This document shows positions 56,021 to 64,000 of a stretch of DNA of 64,000 nucleotides, piece by piece (positions within the stretch are counted from its first letter, which is position 1; each line of letters opens with the position of its first letter). Under the pieces are notes generated by a model. That model had not been told where the DNA came from and searched no databases. It worked only from the letters and a program-made list of their open reading frames with translations. Location of the stretch: positions 142,075,197 to 142,139,196 of the forward strand of contig NC_086173.1 of assembly GCF_023053635.1 (NCBI RefSeq). The letters are read 5' to 3'. This DNA is from Elgaria multicarinata webbii. Lineage: Eukaryota > Chordata > Lepidosauria > Squamata > Anguidae. Position numbers and translations under genes: made by a program.

Positions 56021-56137
56021 AAGACATTTTTTCTGACTTTGAGATATTAAAAAAATGATTCGGAAACCTTGCTGCATAACTACAAAAGGTTCAATGATAT
56101 CGCTTTGAAGGTGCTACCATTGGCTTGACATATTATA

Positions 56138-56304
56138 CCCTATTTTTTTGATTCTGACGCACTTTTTTCCCCATATAAACATCTCTAAAAATGGGGTGCA
56201 TCTTAGAATCGCGGGTGTGTCTTAGGGTTTTTTTTTTCTGTTGGTGGTACTGAAATTAGTGTGCGTCTTACAATCGATGGTGTCTTACAATCGAAGAAAT
56301 ACAG
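56138..56304 (+). mobile_element. Tc1/mariner-like MITE, copy 3
   Basis: Flanked by TA at 56136-56137 and 56305-56306. 'cttagaatcgcgggtgtgtc' and 'cttacaatcgaagaaataca'. Confidence 0.75.
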
Positions 56305-56579
56305 TAGTTGACATGGTTCATAAGATAAGATAGGGTGGCCATTGGTCATTTTGGAGAATCATGATGTGTACCCAGTTCCTCCCCTGCCCCCCATTCCAGA
56401 CCATGTCTTCTATGTCATCCAAGCACCCTCTGTAATGACTTACCAGCAGGATCTTACAAGCATGAGACTAAATAGCTAAATGCAACCCACCTGTTCAGGT
56501 ACCTTTGAATACCAGATCTGGGGTACAGTCAAAGGGGGAGGCTGTTGTAAGCTTCCTATAAGGATCTGGCTAGGTGCTG

Positions 56580-56652
56580 TTGGAGACAGACTGCTGGTCT
56601 GGGTGGACCATTGGTCTGATCTGGCAGTTTTTTCTATTCTCTTGTTCTTTGC
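56580..56652 (+). mobile_element. CR1 LINE 3' end remnant
   Basis: 'gtggaccattggtctgatct' followed by 'ctattctcttgttctt'. Confidence 0.5.
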
Positions 56653-57167
56653 TAGTATAACTGCAGCAGCTGCACTGCAACATTCTCTACAGTAGACCTG
56701 CACAACTTGTAACCCACTGAGTTTAATGCAGGACACCAGCCTTCTATGGTGGCCTAGCAGTGGCTGATAAATCTGTTGAGGTATGAAATGCAGATGTTGC
56801 AAGGCACCTGTGGAGTATGAGTGCGTGATTCATGAGCTGAAGATGGTTTGGTGGAGTACAAGTTATTCCTGCATCCTGAGTCATTTTTCGTTCCTTAAAT
56901 GGGCCTCCAAATACTCTTCCCTGGCCTCTGCTTTGCCTAAGCCTTTTCGGATTGGCATGTGCTCCTGAAATGGGTCTCCCTCTGGAATCTATTCCCTAAG
57001 TGACTGTTTCATGTTACTTCAAGATGGGAGATCTCTGGCTGAAGCTAATACTAAGACTGCATGTGAGGAGAACAGAATATTATTCAGCTGAGATGGTTAC
57101 TTGCTCTCTTTTTTTCATAGAAAATATTGAGAGGGGAAATCTTAGTTTTGGATGCATAGTATAGGCC

Positions 57168-57296
57168 AGCCTTACCCAACCTAATACCCTCCAGATGTTT
57201 TGGACTATAACTCCCTGCATTTGCTGACCATTGGCCATATTGGCTGGGGCTGATGGGAGTTGGAGTCCAAAACACTTGGAGGGCATCAGGTTTGGT
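57168..57296. repeat. hAT-like MITE ('aacctggtgccctccagatg' family)
   Basis: 'cagccttacccaacctaata' / 'ggagggcatcaggtttgg' inverted arms, core 'gctgatgggagttggagtcc'. Confidence 0.75.
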
Positions 57297-57632
57297 CTAG
57301 GTAGTGTTGTGCCTTCAATAATTCTGAACCTTATTGGTGATATCTGTATTTGGACATGGATTCAAGGAACTCTAGCCATTGATTATAATAATGAATAGTT
57401 TCTTCCCAAATGATTCATTAGCATAATCTTTGGTGGAGCTCATTGATTTAAAGTCACAAAAACTCCCACCCAATCACAGTGTAATATGATCCCTTAGAAG
57501 TAAGTGCCACTGTGTTTAGTGTGTGTTTATTCCAGCAGGGAAGTATGGCTAGGATTGTGCTGCCAGCCTCCTAGAACACCCTTAAGAAAGCATCATTAAT
57601 TTTTTACTGACAGATATTGTTGTTTTTGTTAG

Positions 57633-57852
57633 GCATCAGAAGACACGCAGATAACTTCATAGTGTCGCCTCTGTGTTCTTTCAACATTCAAAATGACAAC
57701 GCAGAATGAAAATAAGATTTTCCAAAATTCCACTGGACAAGATGTGAACCCAGACCTTGACATAGAAAGAAAAAATGCCTCCTTCAGCATTGAACGACTT
57801 ACCAACCTACTGGATGGAGGTGCTGAAAACACCCGGATCCGGAGGGCAGTAG
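57633..57852 (+). CDS. ACOX2: ACOX2 first coding exon (5' UTR part plus codons 1-53)
   Basis: A T-rich tract ends with AG at 57631-57632. The ATG at 57693 opens [20 protein letters not shown] and the exon ends ...NTRIRRAV with donor gtaagt at 57853, leaving one base of a split codon. The 53 residues equal the human N-terminus in length, and the PD(L)(D)[18 protein letters not shown] block aligns. The exact 5' boundary is inferred. Confidence 0.88.
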
Positions 57853-60800
57853 GTAAGTAGGCTGCTTTGAAGGAGATTGTGTGTATCATCATTAAAAGAT
57901 ACCAGATTTTGTTCTGCTCCCCCACCTATGTCCCATTTGCCTGTTGACATCCTCCTTCACAGAGATGCTGCATAAAAACATCTTTGTAACTGAGTGATTC
58001 CTTTGGTTTGTGGCTGCAGCATCAAAGACAACAACCAGAGACCACAAGTTCAAGCTAGGCTACTTACATTCCAAGCAGTCTCTAGAATTTGGCTTGTGGG
58101 GCTATCAAGTTTTAAAGAAAAAAATAACTGCTAGTCCCTTTGATTAAGCAGAAAACATTGTAAAAAATGTGCAAGGATCCAGAACTCAAAAGGGAGCCTT
58201 GGGCAGAGGCCCTTGAGAAAGTTTTTCTACGTCCTGTACAGTTCTCATCCATTCCCCTGGTCCCTATTACAGAGAAAGGTCAGTAGTGGTAGAGCACATG
58301 TTCTTCATACAGGAGATCCCAGGTTCAATTCCCGGCTTGTCCCGGTAAGTAGAAATGGATGAATTCCATTAAATCCGTTCTGTCTGTGTTTCACGGCTTA
58401 TCAGGCATCTTGTATTCCGTCATGCCCTCATTGATGGAATCAGATTTTATGTAGGGACAATTTCGTTCCTGTTTGCAAATATATTAGCGCTAATGCACAC
58501 TTGCAAAAGTGCTCAGTTGTGCATATCTCCCCCAAAAGTAAAAATATAGTCTGCAAGCTCGTGGAATCCATGCAGCTCAGAAAAAGACAGCCCACTGCAG
58601 AATCCACAGATCAGATTCATGGGAATTCAAACTCATTTGAATCCATTGCGGGTTTCTCTGACATCCTTACATGTAGGGCTGGGGAAAGGTTCTGGTCTGA
58701 AAACATAGAGAGTCACTGCTACTTGGCAAAGAACAGGGATGGGGAATCTCAGGCCCAGGGCCAAATTTAGCACCCCTGGGGTTCTAGTATAGCCCTATAG
58801 GGGTTCCCTTGATGACCCTACCCCTTTTCCTGGTCCCGCCCCTTTTCCTCCACAATTGATCATTTGGTGGGTTCTCAGGTTTTGTACAGTTTTCCCCCCA
58901 CTCTACAAGGTTGAAATTTATTTATTTTATTGCATTTGTATACCGCCCCATAGCAAAAGCTCTCTGGGCAGTTCACATAAGATAAAAACACTTAAAAACA
59001 ATATACAAAAATTAAAAACCACAAAAACATGCAAAATGCACATACATTTAAAACCACTATAACAACTTATTTTATTTATTTTATTGCCACTTCTAAGGCT
59101 TCATTGCTGGCCGTAAGAACTTTTAGCTAAAATATGCTGGTTGGTTGGTTTCATTTTTGCCTTTTGCCCCACCCTCCACTGGAATGCGACTCCAAAGACT
59201 TTTTTGAGGTTTGCACCCTTGGCGTGGGCAATGCTGAGCTAGATGGACCAATGACCCAACTCGGTGTAAAACAGCTTTCTATGTATTCTTAGCCAGACTT
59301 TTCCTCCATCTCGCTCTGTAGAAAAATACTCTTCCTTTGGGGAATACTGACCAGGGCCTTAGGACTGGCAAAGGGTCCACTGCCCCAATAGTGCTATTCG
59401 TTCATGTTGAACATGGGGTACCAAAAAAGGTCAGGGGCACCATGCAGGAATTTTCATTTTTCACATGCCAACTCTTTCAGGTTAAGGAGGCCCACAGGGG
59501 TCTCCAAACCTTGGAGCCAGCTCTTACCATCAAATAAGTATCTATAATAATAGAAGAAATCTGTTTCTGTCTATCTGTCAGCTCCATAGCACCAAGACCG
59601 TGAAACCGAGACATCTGAAACATGAGATGCTTTCTAAGGGGGCCCTAGGAGTGTGCACCTTGGAGTTGTTAATTAGTTTGTTAGTTTTAAAAACTAAACG
59701 CTTTAATTAATTTTAATTAATTTAAAATTTGTCCGTGTGGTTGAAGTCTGTAATACCATCTTCAGTCACTAGGTGGTGGATGTCCCTAACCCGTGCATAG
59801 CCTTGCAATTGACACATTTGAAGCCAGGTGCAATTAATTTGAGGGACAGAGGTCTATGGCTATTCCCTCTCTCCCCCCTGGGCCCCCCGCTGTGGGACAT
59901 CCTGCTCAGAGGAATGGAGTACATAGACCCCTTCCTCAGATGGAGGCTGAGTTGCGCAGTGGCAGGGGCCAGGCCTAGGTGTGCCTGTGGGCATGGCTTC
60001 CCTCAGATGAGGTGGGCAAAATGTGTCCAACACTGACAGGTGTGTAAGTTTGCTGGAAGGCTGCACTGTCTTAGCAGAACTCAGCCAGAAGGTCCAGTCA
60101 TTTCAAAGCCTTAGAAGATGCATTGCTACAGGAACTGTACGATCAAACCTAAAATAGAGGTTCTTCTTTATGTAAGTCCCTGGGTGAATGTCAGTATAAC
60201 TACTGCCCAGGGTTCCCAGTGGGTGTTTCCTGTTCCATGGCCTTCTGAAAGAACTGACGCATATTTCACAGATGCTGTTATCCAACACGACCCGGAATTT
60301 AGCAGAGAAAACCAATACTTCCAGAGCCAGAACGAAAGATATGAAGGTGCTGTCAGGAAGACTGTTTACCTTAGAGAAAAGATTGCTAAAATGGGATGGG
60401 CCCAAGATGGACCTGAATGGAACTACAGCCACAGGTGATCCGAACAAGTAAAACAGGAAACAAAACAAAAAAAGTTTCCAAAGAGGTAGCTGTATTATCC
60501 TGTTGTAGCAAAAACAGTGAAGAATTTTATGGCACCTTAAAGTCTAATTCGTTATGGCAAAACCTTATGCTGTGCAATAAATTTGTTCGCCTTTAAGGTG
60601 TCAGGAGACTCTGCATTGTTGTTGTTGTTTTGAGGGGGGGGCGGAATCCAATAAATGCTATTCAATTGTATTGTCTATCTTAAAGCACCTGATTTCAGCT
60701 TACTATAATCAAGGCTTTCAAAGTGGAATATCTGACCTTCAGGAGGATGTGGGATATGTTGCAGAGTTGCCAGGTGAAAATCCTGTAACTTGTCAGAGTA

Positions 60801-63800
60801 ACAAGGAACATGCAATTTCACCAGAAACCACTCACAGTGAAATGAGTGTTGTTTATTTTGTATTTCTTTCACTTAAAAACTATTTTTAGGTCACCTTAAG
60901 GGTAAAACCATTCAATGGGTTCTTCCAAATGGAGAGCTCCTTGCCCTATGAATGTGAAAGCATTGCATAGCTATTCTGTCTTTTCTTTATTGCATTGTCT
61001 GCAGTAAGAAAAGGTGGAAGAAGTGGTAGGAAAACATGGGCTGGTTACAACATCGTCTGGATAAAATTCCAGTAAAATTCCATGAAGGAAGCAAAGCAAT
61101 GGATCCATAAAAGCCTTGTATAGAATTACTCTGTGTAACTCACTGTGGGCAGTTCTAGAATGAAAGAATTTGGATTTAGAATCAAAGATACAGAAAAAGA
61201 GGAGGGGTTTGTGGTCTAGGTTAAAAGGAGACTCAGGCTATGTTCAGAAGACACCTTAAACCATGGTTTTAACCACAGTGAATAAAGCAAAAAGCCTTAT
61301 TCACCATAGTTAAAGCCATGGTTTAAGGTGTCTTCTGAACACGGCCTCAGGCTGCAATCCTATAGAGCAGGGGAGGGCAATCTCCAGCCCACTGGCCAAG
61401 AGGCTATCAGGGGCTTTGTGAGGAGACAGGGAGAGGAATCCCGTTATCTCTGATGTATGATTGGAGATAACAAGGGGGGATTCACCTGCGTGGTGCTCAC
61501 CTTCCCAATGGAGGGTGAGTGGTGGACAGAGAAATCCCCTTGTTATTGGGGAGTGGTGGCTTTGCCTGACCTGTGTCCTCTCTCCAAAGAGAGCAAGCAT
61601 GGGGCAGGCAAAGCAGATTCATTGTATGTGGGTCTTCTGCGACGGAAGATGTCCTGTGTGTACTGAAGCTGGTTCTTGGCTGATGCGCGGTTAGGATCAT
61701 CCTCCCAAAACACCCACAAAGAACCAAAATGAGGTTAGGAGTAAGCTCCATTGAACCTTGTCATACTAATAACTTTAAAAAATGTCATTGAGTAGATATG
61801 TATACGATTGTGATATAAGGCTTCAACCTTAAACACACATTAAGGGTGAAATCCTGTGTGTGTTTAGACAGGGGAAAAGTTGCAAACACTCAAGTTTACT
61901 TAGGGTGCAATCCTATGCACGTATTAGGCAGAAAAAAGTCCTACAACTCCCAACATGGCTGGCTGGGGAATGCTGAGAGTTGTAGGATTATTATTTTTTG
62001 TCAAAATAAGTATAGGATTGTGCCCCAAAGAAAGTAAATATTTATAGATCTTGCTGAAAAACGTGTTCTTTGGATGGTTGTTAGGTATATTTCATTTCAT
62101 GTTTGGGTAATTTTCTTGAACTGATATCCAAGGAATTAAGGAGAAGGGCAGATACTGCTGTAGAAAAGAGTTGACAAGGTTTGTAGCAGTAATTTGTAGC
62201 AACAGGTTTTAGAAGCAGGAAGAAAAAGTAATGTTAGAGCATGTTAATGGGTTATTTTAAAATGTTGTTTGTGGTTTATCGACAGTGGATATTAATATCA
62301 TTAGGGACTAGAACAGTATAAGCAGGAATGGAGATGTCACTTTTGTATGCTGAAGTTAAATGGACGGCTAAACCTGCATTGGAAAGGGTTGCGCCCTAGC
62401 AATTTTAACCACCCTCCCTCTGCCCTTCAGCAGCTTCATGATTTTGCGTGGCCCATTTGTTGGGAGCCAATGTCATCAACGTAACCGCATCTGTTTACTT
62501 TTTTCCAGGGCTCTTGGTGTTGATTTGGCATTTGGCGTACACCGGGTCTTTATGATAAGCATTTTGGGGTTGGGCACGGATGAACAGATCGCCAAGTGGA
62601 TCCCCTTAGCCAAAAAGCTTTACATCTTAGGAACCTATGCTCAGACTGAACTGGGACATGGTAAGTTTCCTAGGCTCGCCTGTTATAGCTCTGAAGTCCT
62701 ATGAGCAAGAGAAGCTTTAGGGCCTAGAAATCATAGCGTATGCACCCTCAAGGTCTGCACATGCCCAGTAAAGAGAAGCTGATAGAGGCCAGGCAGAAAG
62801 GAGTGGGGGTGGGGGGTTTCCCACCCTGCCCCAGGTAATTACAAGGGCTCCCAGAAAACCTGCCCTGTTCTGTGCATACACTTGTTTTTAACTGATTTCT
62901 GTGAGAGTGGAGCATGCTTCCAGAAAGGAGGAGCCGGGCCAAATCCTGCAGAGAGCCCAACTGGGGATCTACAGAATCTACTAGTGGCCTTGTAATATTC
63001 TGCCTTTTTGTGTGTGTGTGTGTCTCCTTGCCTTTTTGTTGTGAAGGAACGTATCTTCGGGGTTTGCAGACAAGAGCCACTTTTGATGTTGCCACTCAGG
63101 AGTTTATTCTCAACACGCCAAATGTCGCTGCCATGAAATGGTGGCCAGGAGATTGTAAGTAACCAATGTGCTGCTAGCCTTTTGGTTCATTTTTCCCCCT
63201 TGGGTTGTTTCCCCAGGTCCCTAAAACGTAGTTTAACTAAGTATTAGAAATGTCTAAGTGGAACATTGTAGACGGAATCATTCAGAGATCATAGAGAGCT
63301 GGGATGACCAACAGGTGAATTCTTCAGGTCTGTTCCCAAGCCCCTAGAATCGTAGAATAGTAGTCAGAAGGGGCCTACAAGGCCATCAAGTCCACCCCCC
63401 TGCTCAATGCAGGAATCCACCCTAAAGCATACTTGACAGATGGTTGTCCAGCTGTCTCCTGAATGCCTCTAGTGTGGGAGAGCCCACAACCTTCCTAGGT
63501 CATTGGTTCCATTGCCGTACTGCTCTAATAGTCAGGAAGTTTTTCCTGATGTCCAACCGGAATCTGGCTTCCTGTAACTTGAGCCCATTATTCCGTGTCC
63601 TGCACTCTGGGAGGATCGAGAAGAGGTCCTGGCCCTCCTCTGTGTGATAACTTTTCAAGTATTTGAAGAGTGCTGTCATGCCCTGCCCTGGGTCCCATCT
63701 TCCTCACCACCATTTTGAATGACAGCTGCAATGGTTAAGGCAGAACTGCTGATGTCAAGCTAGGTCTGAAAATGTTGGTTAGCTTTTCAAATCAGTGGTG

Positions 63801-63953
63801 TCTTCTTTTCTTCCCCTGCCTTGCCCCTTGCAGTGGGACGAACAGCGACTCATGCTGTTGTCTTTGCTCAGCTTTACCTAAAAGGAAAGTGCTATGGCAT
63901 GCATCCCTTCTTCCTGCAGATCCGCAGCCTACGAGATCATTCTCCAGCACCAG
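57693..63953 (+). CDS. ACOX2: ACOX2, peroxisomal acyl-CoA oxidase 2 (5' third; gene continues past the window)
   Basis: Five coding exons (57693-57852, 60272-60434, 62509-62660, 63047-63154, 63834-63953; 703 nt) join in phase to about 234 residues, against about 680 in the human enzyme. ACOX2 oxidises CoA esters of branched-chain fatty acids and bile-acid intermediates in peroxisomes, using FAD and producing H2O2. Visible family blocks are [20 protein letters not shown], the N-terminal helical domain (TQNERY equivalent [11 protein letters not shown]), the flavin-site block [17 protein letters not shown] and KWWPGDLGRTATHA. The best match I recall is ACOX2 rather than ACOX1 or ACOX3. Downstream of KCYGMH the sequence reads PFFLQIRSL where ACOX enzymes usually have AFIVPIRSL, so it could be a sauropsid ACOX2-like paralogue. 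The C-terminal half and the peroxisomal targeting tail are outside the window. Confidence 0.92.
58265..58355 (+). mobile_element. tRNA-derived head of SINE (38908 family)
   Basis: 'gtcagtagtggtagagcaca' (A box) and 'caggttcaattcccggc' (B box). The 3' part is replaced by another repeat. Confidence 0.65.
58358..58672. repeat. Interspersed repeat (mate of 11045-11372)
   Basis: 'gtctgtgtttcacgg', 'agattcatgggaattcaaac' and 'tctctgacatcct' collinear with the other copy. Confidence 0.5.
58917..59070 (-). mobile_element. L2-clade LINE 3' end
   Basis: (TTTA)n, 'tgtataccgccccatagc', 'gctctctgggcagttcac'. Confidence 0.75.
59222..59292 (+). mobile_element. CR1-like tail fragment
   Basis: 'gagctagatggaccaatgac' and 'aaaacagctttctatgt'. 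Confidence 0.5.
59293..60200. other. No gene recognised (ACOX2 intron)
   Basis: A fragment of the 25261 repeat family may lie at 59337-59530 ('ggtctccaaaccttggagcc'). Otherwise unassigned. Confidence 0.4.
60272..60434 (+). CDS. ACOX2: ACOX2 second coding exon
   Basis: Acceptor ...ttcacag at 60265-60271. Translation runs [20 protein letters not shown] then [20 protein letters not shown] and ends ...GPEWNYSH plus two bases of an Arg codon. It aligns with human VESIIHSYPEF...QNERYKAAMRR without gaps at the start. The donor is gtgatc, a weak but valid GT donor. Confidence 0.9.
61245..61348. repeat. Short palindromic MITE ('ttcagaagacaccttaaacc' arms)
   Basis: The left arm 'gttcagaagacaccttaaac' is inverted at 61320-61342. 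The centre holds 'aaaaagccttattcacc'. Confidence 0.75.
61897..62028. repeat. Foldback MITE ('gcacaatcctatgcatg' family)
   Basis: 'agggtgcaatcctatgcacg' inverted as 'gtataggattgtgcccc', core 'gaatgctgagagttgtagga'. Confidence 0.8.
62509..62660 (+). CDS. ACOX2: ACOX2 third coding exon
   Basis: Acceptor ttttccag at 62501-62508. Encodes (R)[20 protein letters not shown], then [20 protein letters not shown] and [11 protein letters not shown]. The latter is the conserved flavin and substrate region (human [13 protein letters not shown]). Donor gtaagt at 62661. Phase is continuous on both sides. Confidence 0.92.
63047..63154 (+). CDS. ACOX2: ACOX2 fourth coding exon
   Basis: Acceptor ...gtgaag ends at 63046, after a short TG repeat and T-rich tract. 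Encodes (G)[20 protein letters not shown] then [15 protein letters not shown], the FAD-binding beta domain. Donor gtaagt at 63155. Confidence 0.92.
63347..63681 (-). mobile_element. CR1 LINE, ORF2 end and 3' UTR
   Basis: 'atcgtagaatagtag' octamer remnant, 'ggcctacaaggccatcaagt', minus-strand codons matching the CR1 tail as at 40683-41110. It lies in the ACOX2 intron just before the fifth coding exon. Confidence 0.9.
63834..63953 (+). CDS. ACOX2: ACOX2 fifth coding exon
   Basis: Acceptor ccccttgcag ends at 63833. Encodes (L)[20 protein letters not shown] then [20 protein letters not shown] with donor gtgatt at 63954. This is the last exon in the window. The motif usually read IVPIR is LQIR here. 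Confidence 0.9.
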
Positions 63954-64000
63954 GTGATTTCTTCCAGAGGTTCTTGAGGGGACTCATCTGCTGTGTGCTT

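Noticed and set aside
60103-60468. Minus-strand frame across ACOX2 exon 2
   Set aside because: Antisense shadow of a well-supported coding exon.

Overview
The window is vertebrate nuclear DNA, most likely from a squamate reptile (lizard or snake). It has split genes with GT-AG introns, dense CR1 and L2 LINE debris, L1-type fragments, tRNA-derived SINEs and many short palindromic DNA transposons. There are no bacterial-style operons. The squamate assignment rests on the mix and style of repeats and is an inference. Vertebrate is certain from the two genes.

Two host genes are recognisable, both on the + strand. (1) FAM107A (DRR1/TU3A family) is complete in its coding part: three coding exons at 17489-17658, 24216-24372 and 28175-28282. 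They join in phase to 144 codons, the length of human FAM107A. (2) The 5' third of ACOX2 (peroxisomal branched-chain/bile-acid acyl-CoA oxidase) has five coding exons at 57693-57852, 60272-60434, 62509-62660, 63047-63154 and 63834-63953. All phases match, and the gene runs off the right edge. A GC-richer stretch ending in a clean splice donor at 49914 is a candidate non-coding first exon and promoter of ACOX2. FAM107A followed by ACOX2 on one strand is the order seen at human 3p14, so the locus is conserved.

Layout: 1-17.4 kb is intergenic or far-upstream FAM107A sequence made of repeats (L2 and CR1 ends, foldback MITEs, an old L1 relic at 11.5-13.5 kb). 17.5-28.3 kb is FAM107A. 28.3-49.7 kb is the 3' UTR and intergenic spacer. 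It holds an L2 with an internal deletion (31-32.5 kb), a CR1 reverse transcriptase fragment (42 kb), an L2 with a long uninterrupted reverse transcriptase frame inserted into a CR1 (45.3-47.6 kb), and an odd short-unit tandem/inverted array (47.65-48.6 kb). 49.8-64 kb is ACOX2 with a repeat-rich first intron.

I found no convincing undescribed gene system. The most useful unexplained items are the 38-bp perfect palindrome next to the candidate ACOX2 first exon, the tandem/inverted array at 47.65-48.6 kb, and several nested insertions whose target-site duplications can be read directly and give a relative order of element activity. All family names for repeats come from recognition by eye and were not checked against a library.
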